Shown here: positions 45,219 through 52,684 of the stretch, in pieces
Layout of the letters: the number at the start of each line of letters is the position of its first letter
Position numbering within the stretch: position 1 is the stretch's first letter
Source: Vicinamibacterales bacterium
GTDB taxonomy: Bacteria; Acidobacteriota; Vicinamibacteria; Vicinamibacterales; UBA2999
NCBI GenBank assembly: GCA_041394705.1
Contig: JAWKHS010000017.1
Location: 62,001-126,000, forward strand
Reading direction: 5' to 3'
Length of the DNA stretch: 64,000 bases
The notes under the pieces: model-generated
What the model was told of the DNA's origin: nothing
Seen by the model: the letters and a program-made list of their open reading frames with translations, nothing else
Databases searched by the model: none
Program-made: the position numbers and the translations under genes

Positions 45219-45815
45219 CTACTTCTTCTTGAGGAGCGTGCAGACGCCCAGCGCGCCGGTGGGATCGAGTGCCGCGGCGGCGCTGTCGATGTGCCGGACG
45301 ATGCCCTCTTCGTCCACGACGAACGTGAAGCGCCTGGCGGTGCCGCTGCCCTCGTCGAGCACGCCGAGGCGCCGCGTGTATTCACGCTTGAAATCGGAGA
45401 CGAGCGGGAAGTCCAGGCCCATCTGGGTGCGGAAGGCCATGTTCGACCAGGTGGAGTCGACGCTGATGCCGACGATCGCGGCGTTGTTCGCGCCGAACTG
45501 CGCGTATGCGTCCCGGTACCGGGACATCTCTGTCGTTCAACCAGGCGAGAAGGCCGCCGGGAAGAAGGCGATCACCACCGACTGCTTCCCCTTGAGGGAC
45601 GACAGCGCGAAGGTCTTGGACGCCGGACGCCCGCCGTCGGGGGCGGGTTCCAGGTAGGGCAGCGTGAAGTCGGGCATCGGCTGGCCGACCTGCACGAGCG
45701 GGGGTGGAGGAGGGGCCGCGGCCGCGCCTCCGCCCTGCGCGCTGGCGTCCGGGACGGGCACCAGGGCGAGGACGGTGAGCGCGCCGAGCCAACTGACGAG
45801 GGCGCGTGGAGACAT
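45219..45815 (-). CDS. Exported selenocysteine peroxiredoxin (in-frame TGA read as Sec)
   Basis: A 198-residue protein if the TGA at 45539-45537 (codon 93) is read as selenocysteine. A signal peptide (ALTVLALVPVPDASAQ) is followed by an AhpE/BCP-like peroxiredoxin fold. The text runs VVIAFFPAAFSPG-U-TTEM and then YRDAYAQFGANNAAIVGISVDS, where cysteine homologues have FxPxC followed by T/K-E-L. The TGA therefore replaces the peroxidatic cysteine exactly, and the frame is intact on both sides. Cys192 near the C-terminus (GVCTLLKKK) might resolve the selenenic acid. A hairpin with SECIS geometry follows the TGA. It should reduce peroxides outside the cytoplasm. A pseudogene is the main alternative. 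Confidence 0.85.
45510..45525 (-). promoter_or_regulatory. Candidate bacterial SECIS hairpin
   Basis: On the minus strand GTCCCG pairs with CGGGAC around a GTAC tetraloop. The loop begins 18 bases after the TGA, its first base is G, and the upper stem is 6 bp. This fits the bacterial consensus (loop about 16-37 bases downstream, G in the first two loop positions, stem of at least 4 bp). The 16-bp segment is a perfect palindrome. Confidence 0.75.
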
Positions 45816-45823
45816 GGCCGGGG

Positions 45824-45829
45824 ACTATA
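45824..45829 (-). promoter_or_regulatory. -10 element of the peroxiredoxin gene, leaderless configuration
   Basis: TATAGT ends eight bases before ATG 45815, so the selenoprotein gene has its own promoter and probably a leaderless message. Confidence 0.6.
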
Positions 45830-46724
45830 CCGCAGAGCGGCGCCGGGTGCGCGGCTCGCCCCGGGCGGCGGCCGCCCGCGTACGGGCGATCGCTTCCTTC
45901 AGGTAGTGCTCGTCGATCTCGATGCCGATCGCGTCCACGCCGAGCCGGGCGCAGGCCACGGTGGTGGCGCCCAGGCCCAGGAACGGGTCGGCGACGACGC
46001 CCGCGTCCGAGAGGCCGTGCAGACGGATGCAGTATTCCGGCAAGCGGGGCGGGAAGGTGGCCGGGTGGGGCCGGTCCTCGGAGCGGTTCTGGATCGTCTC
46101 GTAGGGCACGAACCAGGTGTTGCCGCGGCAGCGCAGGCCTCCGGAGGCGCCGCGCCACCGGCTGACGTTCGACTGGTCCTGGTACTTCACTCCGACGGCG
46201 AGGCGGTCCAGGCGCGTCGTGCCGTCCGGCGTGAAGTGGAAGACGAACTCGTGGCAGTCGTTCAGGAACCTGGCCGAGTTGATGGGCTTGTAGTGCCCGA
46301 CCGCCAGGTCGTCCGCCAGCCCCGACCGGCCGCCGGCCGCCTCCCGCTCGATGGCGATCGACTTCACCCAGTGGATGAGGTTCTGCAGGTGCAGGTGCGG
46401 CCGCACGGCCTGGGCGACGTCGAGGGCCGTCCACGGGTCCGTCGGCTTGCCGCCGACGTTCAGGAACAGCGACCCCGCCGGGGCCAGGGCCCGCGCCACG
46501 CCGGCCGCCCACCGGCCCGTCCACTCCAGATAGGCCTGGCGGGGCTGGCCGTCGTCGTAGGTCCGGTAGCGGACGCCGAGGTTGTACGGGGGCGAGGTGA
46601 TGACGACGTTCAGCGTCCGGGGCGGCAGGCGGGCCAGGACGTCGGTGCAGTCGCCGAGGAAGAACCTGATCGTGGCGCGTCCAGCCTGGACGGTGTCATA
46701 CGGGCGAAGAGCACGGGAGGGCAC
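45825..46724 (-). CDS. Orphan DNA methyltransferase (N4-cytosine/N6-adenine)
   Basis: A 299-residue beta-type DNA methyltransferase. The catalytic motif TSPPYNLGVRY (motif IV) comes near residue 44, and the SAM-binding motif DPFLGLGATTVACARLG (motif I) near residue 245. The order IV then I is diagnostic of the beta class. A target-recognition segment lies between about 95 and 220. No restriction endonuclease gene is adjacent, so it is probably solitary and could set an epigenetic mark. GTG 46724 is fixed by the TACAAT element eight bases upstream. Its 3' end overlaps the promoter of the peroxiredoxin gene. Confidence 0.9.
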   Translation of the reverse strand: MPSRALRPYDTVQAGRATIRFFLGDCTDVLARLPPRTLNVVITSPPYNLGVRYRTYDDGQPRQAYLEWTGRWAAGVARALAPAGSLFLNVGGKPTDPWTALDVAQAVRPHLHLQNLIHWVKSIAIEREAAGGRSGLADDLAVGHYKPINSARFLNDCHEFVFHFTPDGTTRLDRLAVGVKYQDQSNVSRWRGASGGLRCRGNTWFVPYETIQNRSEDRPHPATFPPRLPEYCIRLHGLSDAGVVADPFLGLGATTVACARLGVDAIGIEIDEHYLKEAIARTRAAAARGEPRTRRRSAV

Positions 46725-46732
46725 GCGCGCGA

Positions 46733-46738
46733 ATTGTA
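46733..46738 (-). promoter_or_regulatory. -10 element of the DNA methyltransferase gene, leaderless
   Basis: TACAAT ends eight bases before GTG 46724. Confidence 0.55.
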
Positions 46739-46784
46739 CCCGCCTTCGCGCGGTCGAAGGGAGGCGCCCCTGGGGCGCGGCGCG

Positions 46785-47009
46785 TCAGGAGGCGCGCATG
46801 GCGACGACGCCCGCGCTGCTGTAGGCATCGGGCCGGCGGCCGTCGCGGATCGCCGAGATCGTGTGGTTCTGACGGTGGGAGGCGCTGAGGCACTGCGGCC
46901 CCTTCTGCTCCACGTAGACGACTTCGCGGGTGCTGGCCACGTCGCGGTAGCGGCCGATGACACAGCCGCAGGGCATGGTGCCGAACCCCAGGAGCTTCAC
47001 GACGCTCAT
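46785..47009 (-). CDS. Small Cys/His-containing protein of 74 residues
   Basis: A 74-residue protein beginning MSVVKLLGFGTMPCGCVIG with cysteines in PCGC and GPQC and a histidine in SASHRQNHT, a set that could hold a metal. The middle (REVVYVEQKG) is predicted to be a strand. GGGAG precedes ATG 47009 at about nine bases. The frame continues open to 47135 without a better start. No family was recognised; the neighbour upstream is unrelated. Confidence 0.6.
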   Translation of the reverse strand: MSVVKLLGFGTMPCGCVIGRYRDVASTREVVYVEQKGPQCLSASHRQNHTISAIRDGRRPDAYSSAGVVAMRAS

Positions 47010-47235
47010 CTTTCGATCTCCCGTTCCGACGCTTCGCAAGTTCCGTACCCGAGAACGCTGCCACTCAGTAGGCGCGATCGGATTCGGCATCGCCTCAGGG
47101 CGACTCAAAAGCAGTCGCAATTCGTCATACGCCACGCCAGTAATCGGCGCATGACGGCCGAGGCGCAGCCGTACGACGAACGCCGTGCTGGATTGTCGTT
47201 CGCGGTTTTGGATGACGGCGGGCCGGAGCGTGGTG
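47010..47235. other. Intergenic region
   Basis: A 226-base gap upstream of the small protein gene and after the 3' end of the spermidine-synthase-like gene. It contains relatively AT-rich stretches near 47095-47150 but no clear promoter, terminator or ORF. Confidence 0.4.
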
Positions 47236-50200
47236 TCAGGGACCCGGCGTTCGCGCGAGCTCGCGATCGAACGCCTCGCGCGCCGCGGCGGAGCCGGGAT
47301 CGAGCGTCAGGGCCTCGGCCAGCCGCTGCAGGCCGGCGGCGGCGTTGCCACCCTCGAGCTCCAGCAGCGCGAGGTTCGTGTAGGTCGACGGATCGCGGGG
47401 GTCCGCCTTGATGGAAGCCAGGAAGGCGTCCCGCGCTTCGTCGCGCCGGCCGAGCGTCGCGAGGGCGGCGCCCAGGAGATTGTGGCCCTTGGCGTGCGTG
47501 GGCGTGGCGGCCAGGAGCGCCCGGGCCTCGCCGACGGCCAGCTCGGTGCGTCCCTCCATGAAGAGCAGGCTGGCCGAGTAGTACCGGGTGGCGTCCGCCG
47601 TCGGCGCGATGGCGCGCATCCGCGAGACGATGGGCAGCAGGCGTTCGCGGTCGCCGGCGTCGGCCACCACCGAGGCGAGCTGTTCCAGCACGGCCAGGTT
47701 CGAGGGATCGCGCTCGGCCGCCGCGAACGCCACCTGCGCGGCGTCGGCGACCGCCCCGGTCGCGGCGAGGAAGCGCGAAAGCGCCATCTGGGCTTCTACG
47801 TGCTCGGGCGGCGCGGCAGCCGCCCGCAGCACATCAGCCGTCTCCGACGCCCGGTTCGTGGCGCCGCCGGCCCGCACCAGCCCCTCCAGCGCCCGCGTGT
47901 CCCGCGGGTCCATGCGAACGGCCGTCGCGAAATCCGACCAGGCGGGGACCGCGGCGCTGGCATCCAGCAGCATCCAGCCCCGATCTCGCCACGAGGCGCT
48001 GGAGGCCGCCTGCCTGGCCGCCGTCACCACCGCGACGGGATGCTCGGCGGCCAGGGCCCGGAGGGCCGCGGCGTTGTCGGGGCCGCCGCGGGAGAACACC
48101 GTCCGCGGACCCGTGAACTCCACCGGGGCATGGTCGTCGGTCTGGAGCGGGGCGCCGCCCGCGAAGGCCGCGATGCCCGGGCCGTCGGTGACCAGCAGCG
48201 ACGTGAGGGCGAAGCCGTCGCGCACCCCCACCGTCGCGAGGTTGGCGCGGGCGGTGTCCCTGGCCGCCAGCCGTTCGGGGATGGCCGCGATCTGGGGGGC
48301 GAGGGGCTGATTCGATCCGATGAGCAGCACGTCGCCGTCCCCGACGAGCCAGAGCGTGCCGTCGGGGAACACGGCCGCGAAGGTCGCGACGATGGACTTC
48401 AGGTCGTCGGCGCTGATGTCGTAGGTGTGCGCCCATTGGCACAGCACGCCCCCGGGAGCCAGGCGGGCCTTGGCCGCGGCGAAGAACTCGCGCGTGAAGA
48501 GCGACGCGATGCCGGCCATCCACGGGTTCGACGGCTCCGAGATGATGGCGTCGTACTGCTCGTGGGTCAGCCGGATGTGGGTGCGGCCGTCGCCGAGCAG
48601 CAGGCGGGTCCGGGGATCCCGAAGGGCGCCGCCGTTCTCGGGATCGAAGAACCGCGAGGCCTCCGCGACCTCGGGCGAGATCTCGAGGACGTCGGCCCGC
48701 TCGATCGGGTGGGTGAGCGCCGAACCCAGCGTGACCCCGCTGCCGAGACCCAGGATGGCCACCCGCTTCGGCGCCGGGTGGAGCAGCAGGGGCACGTGCG
48801 CCAGCAGGCGCTGGGTCAGCATGTCGCCCGAGTTGGAGGCGTCCACCTTTCCGTCGATGGCCAGCGAGGTGGTGCCGGCGCCCTCGCGGACGGAAACGGT
48901 GGCCGTGGCCCCTTCCGCGTAATACACGAGGCGGCCCGCGTGGAGCGCGACCTGGAGGGCCTCGGGCGTCAATGAGGACGCGTACTTGTAGGCGCCGCTC
49001 GCGAACAGCTCCCGGTCCCAGCGCGGCAGGCCCAGGCTTGCGCCCAGCGCCGCGAGCAGTGCCGCGGTCGCCGCCAGGCGGGCCGTGCCGGCGGGCCGCG
49101 CGGCCGCGAGGCAGGCGAGCCCGGCGACCGCGGTTCCCGCCCCGACCCACCGAAGGCTGTCGTGCAGGCCGAGCGCCGGGATGATGAGGAACCCGGCCGC
49201 CAGCGCGCCCGCGATCGCCCCGACGGTGTTCAGCGCGTAGATGAGGCCCAGATCCGCGCCCAGCGCGCTCTCGGGCCCGATGCCCGTCCGGAGGGCGAAG
49301 GGGAAGACGCATCCCAGCGCCAGGGCGATCGGCAGGAGCCAGAGCGCCACGAGACCGACCTGACGGGTGAGCACCGAGGCAAACGTCGCGTCGGGCGCGG
49401 CGACGGCGTGGGCGACCGTCATCAGGCCGAAGTCGATGGTCCAGACCGCGGCGACGGCGGCCAGGACCGCGAGGGCGATGGCCCCGGTCAGCCCGGCGGC
49501 GGGCTGCTGGCTGCCGACGGCCAGGCGCCGGCCGACGACGGCGCCGACGGCGAGGCCGAGGATGAAGGTGGCCACGACCAGGCTGAACGCATAGGACGTG
49601 GGACCGAGCACCTGGGCGAGCAGCCTCGACCAGACGATCTGCAGCGCCAGCGACAGGAACCCCGAGGCCGCCATCGCCCAGGCTGCCACCCACGGCCGCG
49701 GCACGACCTCGCGCTTCACCGGCGTCCCGCCCTTGCGGCGGCGGCCTGAGGTGGGGGCGGCGTCCTGGGCCGCGGGGGCGGCGGCCGGCTCGTCGATCGA
49801 GGCGTTGGCCAGCCACCAGGCGCTGGCCGCGACGATGGCGTTCAGGGCCACGCCGACCCAGGTCGTCCCCCGAAGGCCGAGCCAGGGCACCAGCGCAAAT
49901 CCGGTGGCCAGGGCCCCGAGGGCCGCGCCGGCGGTGTTGGCCGCATACAGGGCGCCGGCGTCCCGCGTCGCCCACCGGGCCGAGGGCACGTACCAACGAG
50001 CCACCAGCGGAAAGGTGGCGCCCATCGCCACGGCGGGCAGGGCCACCAGGATCAGGCTGGCGACCAGCCGGATGAGTGGGAACGCCAGGCCGGGCGTGCC
50101 GTCGGCATACGCCCGGCTCAGGAGCGGATCGAGGAACGAGAGGCCGAGGGGCAGCGCCAGCGCCAGGAGGGCAATGGCGATCTCCAGGCCCGCGTAGAGG

Positions 50201-50415
50201 CGCATCGCCACGGCCCGGCCCAGGCGGTCGCTGGCCGGCCCGGCGACGGCGGCCCCAATCGCCAGCCCGCCCATGAACGCCGCCGTCACGGTCGAGGCCG
50301 CGGCCACGCCGTGTCCCAGCGACAGCGTCAGGAGCCTGGTCCATGCCACTTCGTAGACGAGCGCGGCGGCGCCGGACATGGCATACACGACCAGGAACCA
50401 CCACGGAGGGGCCAT
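47236..50415 (-). CDS. Membrane spermidine-synthase-like protein with TPR tail
   Basis: A 1059-residue fusion. Residues 1 to about 490 form 12 or more transmembrane helices (VVYAMSGAAALVYEVAWTRL), the membrane part seen in bacterial fused SpeE-like proteins. About 493-740 is a spermidine-synthase-type Rossmann domain with 'VAILGLGSGVTLGSAL', VLEISPEV and 'YDAIISEPSNPWMAG'. From about 800 onwards there are tetratricopeptide repeats. Aminopropyl-transfer activity is uncertain because the decarboxylated-SAM binding residues are not obvious. TACACT lies seven bases before ATG 50415, and no SD is present. Confidence 0.85.
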   Translation of the reverse strand: MAPPWWFLVVYAMSGAAALVYEVAWTRLLTLSLGHGVAAASTVTAAFMGGLAIGAAVAGPASDRLGRAVAMRLYAGLEIAIALLALALPLGLSFLDPLLSRAYADGTPGLAFPLIRLVASLILVALPAVAMGATFPLVARWYVPSARWATRDAGALYAANTAGAALGALATGFALVPWLGLRGTTWVGVALNAIVAASAWWLANASIDEPAAAPAAQDAAPTSGRRRKGGTPVKREVVPRPWVAAWAMAASGFLSLALQIVWSRLLAQVLGPTSYAFSLVVATFILGLAVGAVVGRRLAVGSQQPAAGLTGAIALAVLAAVAAVWTIDFGLMTVAHAVAAPDATFASVLTRQVGLVALWLLPIALALGCVFPFALRTGIGPESALGADLGLIYALNTVGAIAGALAAGFLIIPALGLHDSLRWVGAGTAVAGLACLAAARPAGTARLAATAALLAALGASLGLPRWDRELFASGAYKYASSLTPEALQVALHAGRLVYYAEGATATVSVREGAGTTSLAIDGKVDASNSGDMLTQRLLAHVPLLLHPAPKRVAILGLGSGVTLGSALTHPIERADVLEISPEVAEASRFFDPENGGALRDPRTRLLLGDGRTHIRLTHEQYDAIISEPSNPWMAGIASLFTREFFAAAKARLAPGGVLCQWAHTYDISADDLKSIVATFAAVFPDGTLWLVGDGDVLLIGSNQPLAPQIAAIPERLAARDTARANLATVGVRDGFALTSLLVTDGPGIAAFAGGAPLQTDDHAPVEFTGPRTVFSRGGPDNAAALRALAAEHPVAVVTAARQAASSASWRDRGWMLLDASAAVPAWSDFATAVRMDPRDTRALEGLVRAGGATNRASETADVLRAAAAPPEHVEAQMALSRFLAATGAVADAAQVAFAAAERDPSNLAVLEQLASVVADAGDRERLLPIVSRMRAIAPTADATRYYSASLLFMEGRTELAVGEARALLAATPTHAKGHNLLGAALATLGRRDEARDAFLASIKADPRDPSTYTNLALLELEGGNAAAGLQRLAEALTLDPGSAAAREAFDRELARTPGP

Positions 50416-50422
50416 TCCGTGA

Positions 50423-50428
50423 AGTGTA
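50423..50428 (-). promoter_or_regulatory. -10 element, leaderless configuration
   Basis: TACACT ends seven bases before ATG 50415. Confidence 0.55.
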
Positions 50429-50506
50429 CAGTGGCCAGCGCCCGCAGTTCGAGAGCGGGCGCGGCCCGACCGCCGCGCTGCCGAGGGCCGGACGTCCGTG
50501 GGCGGC

Positions 50507-52492
50507 TCAGCGCGCCGACGTGGAGGGCGCCGGTCCGCCGACCCCGCGCGGCCGATACAGCTCGGTTTCGCCGTCCTCGGCCACGAGCTCGAGATCGAAG
50601 GTGCGCGTGGCTGCCTCGACCAGGGCCGGCGATGCGCGCCCGCGGTGGATGACCACCCATCCGACGGACCGGCGGCTCATGAAGCTCGGTCCGCGCTCCG
50701 CCAGGGCCGCCGTCTGTGCCTCGGTGAGCGCCTTCCCTTCGCTGAGCGTGATGAGGCTCCCCAGTGTGGGCGTCGCGGCCAGCTCCCGGAAGCGCCGCGC
50801 CGAGACGCGTGACAGGTAGCCGCCCACCAGGGGCTTGCCGTGGACGGTCTGATAGAACTGGTATCTCGCGGAGAAGTCCCCGATGGACGTCACGCCGTCG
50901 CGCGCGCCGAACGGCAGTTCCAGCACCCGCACGTCGCGCGGGTCGTCGCGAATGATCGTGTAGACCGAGGGCACGGCCGCCGAATAGAGGGGCCGCGGCG
51001 CCGGCAGCAGCTCGAACGCGAGCAGGCACGCCACCGTGGCCATGATGGTCCGCCGGCGGGCGGGCCAGCGATCGCCGAGCGCGCGGAGGGCCAGCGCGAA
51101 CAGCACGCTGGCGCACAGGGCCACCACCACGGCGAAGCGTCCGGGCATGCGCGTGAGATTCACGACAGGCACGTACCGAAGGAACGCCCACGGTCCCGGT
51201 ACGTAGGTGTTCGCCCCACCCACGTGCACGAAGGGACCGAGGGACAGCGCCGCGAAGATCGCGGTGGTCCACGTCCACCCGCGGTCCCGGAAGCCGGCCT
51301 TCCACATGGCCACCACGATGACGCCAAGGACGACGAGCCCCACGGCCGCCGTGTATTCGACGAACACGGTGGGCGCGGACTCCAGTTCGTAACCCACCAG
51401 CGCCCGCACCAGGGGGTGGGACGGATTCGGCGCGATCAGGGCGAGGAGATCCACGCCGGCCGGGCTGCTGCGCCAGTAGACGGGCGGCGAGACCCAGGTG
51501 CCGTCGAGTACGCGCGTCGCCGCGCCGTACAGCGTGGGCGAGAGCGCGACGACGCCGGCGGCGCCGGCGGCCGCCGTCAGGCCGACCGCGCGCCAGTGGG
51601 GACGCCCGACGGCCACGACCAGTGGATGGAGCAGCCAAAGCGCCCGGGCCAGGACGAGCACCGACAGCAGGAACACCGGGGAGTAGAGGCCCCGGACCGT
51701 GACCGGCACGCCGAGGACTTCGAACCGGCCGCCTCGGCCGGTCGCGAGGCCGATCACCAGGGCGGCCATGAGGACGATCGCGAGATCCAGCAGCCAGACG
51801 CCCGCGCCGCGCCGCCAGCCTGGGCGCCATTCGAGCCGAAGCACGCGGGACACGGCGTAGATGGCGGCGATGTCCAGGCAGTAGACGGAGTAGTAGGCAT
51901 CACCGCCGGCCGCCCACGCCACTGCGAGCCCGGCCAGCAGGGAGTCCTTCAAGGACTGGGAGCGCTCGACCCGGTGGAGCGCCCAGAGGAACGCCGCCAG
52001 GGGCGCCGCCGCGACGAGGCTGAAGTGCCCGGTCGATCTCGCCACGAGGACGGGCCCGAAGGCGAATGCCGCCCCCGCCAGCCACGACTCGAACGTGGCG
52101 CCCTCGGAGACGCGCCGGGCGAGGACGAACGTCATCCACGCCGTGATCACGACCGTCGCGAGGTAGACCAGGTTGAACGTAGGCACCGGCGGAAGCCACC
52201 GCCCGATCGGCACCGACAGGAGGTTGGCGAACAGCGTGTAGTTGTGCTGCGTCAGATCCACCGGCCGCCCGGTGGTGGAGAAGATCCGCTCGGTGGTGAG
52301 GGGATTGCGATGTTCGGTGAACGCCGAGTTCTGGAACACCCACTGGTTCCAGACGTACACGCCGGTATCGCCCCCCGGATCCCCGGTGAGATGCGTGGCG
52401 AGATGCGGTGCCAGGGGCCAGGAGAAGGCCACCGCCACCACGACATAACCGGCCACGGCGGCGAGGTGAGGGGACCACGCGCGTCGCGACAT
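50507..52492 (-). CDS. Polytopic membrane protein, GT-C-like
   Basis: A 661-residue protein with about a dozen transmembrane helices. After the first helix (AAVAGYVVVAVAFSWPLA) comes the acidic loop HLTGDPGGDTGVYVWNQW, which resembles the catalytic loop of GT-C glycosyltransferases. A C-terminal soluble part of about 150 residues contains VGWVVIHRGRASPALVEA, seen in large membrane proteins of this type. Substrate and lipid carrier are unknown. ATG 52492 is chosen; a TAGTGT hexamer lies 16 bases upstream. The open frame continues to 52603 without a better start. Confidence 0.7.
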   Translation of the reverse strand: MSRRAWSPHLAAVAGYVVVAVAFSWPLAPHLATHLTGDPGGDTGVYVWNQWVFQNSAFTEHRNPLTTERIFSTTGRPVDLTQHNYTLFANLLSVPIGRWLPPVPTFNLVYLATVVITAWMTFVLARRVSEGATFESWLAGAAFAFGPVLVARSTGHFSLVAAAPLAAFLWALHRVERSQSLKDSLLAGLAVAWAAGGDAYYSVYCLDIAAIYAVSRVLRLEWRPGWRRGAGVWLLDLAIVLMAALVIGLATGRGGRFEVLGVPVTVRGLYSPVFLLSVLVLARALWLLHPLVVAVGRPHWRAVGLTAAAGAAGVVALSPTLYGAATRVLDGTWVSPPVYWRSSPAGVDLLALIAPNPSHPLVRALVGYELESAPTVFVEYTAAVGLVVLGVIVVAMWKAGFRDRGWTWTTAIFAALSLGPFVHVGGANTYVPGPWAFLRYVPVVNLTRMPGRFAVVVALCASVLFALALRALGDRWPARRRTIMATVACLLAFELLPAPRPLYSAAVPSVYTIIRDDPRDVRVLELPFGARDGVTSIGDFSARYQFYQTVHGKPLVGGYLSRVSARRFRELAATPTLGSLITLSEGKALTEAQTAALAERGPSFMSRRSVGWVVIHRGRASPALVEAATRTFDLELVAEDGETELYRPRGVGGPAPSTSAR

Positions 52493-52508
52493 GAAAAAGG
52501 CGCGCGAC

Positions 52509-52514
52509 ACACTA
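52509..52514 (-). promoter_or_regulatory. Candidate -10 element of the GT-C-like gene
   Basis: TAGTGT ends 16 bases before ATG 52492. Confidence 0.35.
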
Positions 52515-52579
52515 CCACGGAGGCCGGCGCCCGTGTGGCGGAAATCAGGACGGCACTGCAGTGCCGAAACTGATGAGCT

Positions 52580-52621
52580 GGAGAAAAGAATGGGCGGCTC
52601 CACCGGATGGTGAAGCCGCCC
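52580..52621 (-). terminator. Rho-independent terminator of the TonB receptor gene
   Basis: On the minus strand GGGCGGCTTCACC pairs with GGTGGAGCCGCCC around ATCC (one mismatch), followed by the T-rich ATTCTTTTCTC. It lies 64 bases after the receptor stop codon. Confidence 0.85.
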
Positions 52622-52684
52622 TGGGTTCCCTAGGCGGAACCCTCGGCCCGTGGGGGCAACTCGCGGCGCTGCGCGCCGGACCGG

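Noticed and set aside
45219..45815. Pseudogene reading of the peroxiredoxin
   Set aside because: There is only one stop, in frame, exactly at the catalytic cysteine and followed by a SECIS-like hairpin, while flanking sequence is intact. Random decay would rarely give this.
44307..47411. 1034-residue plus-strand ORF
   Set aside because: It runs antisense to the LysR, peroxiredoxin and methyltransferase genes, which have clear motifs; no recognisable domain.
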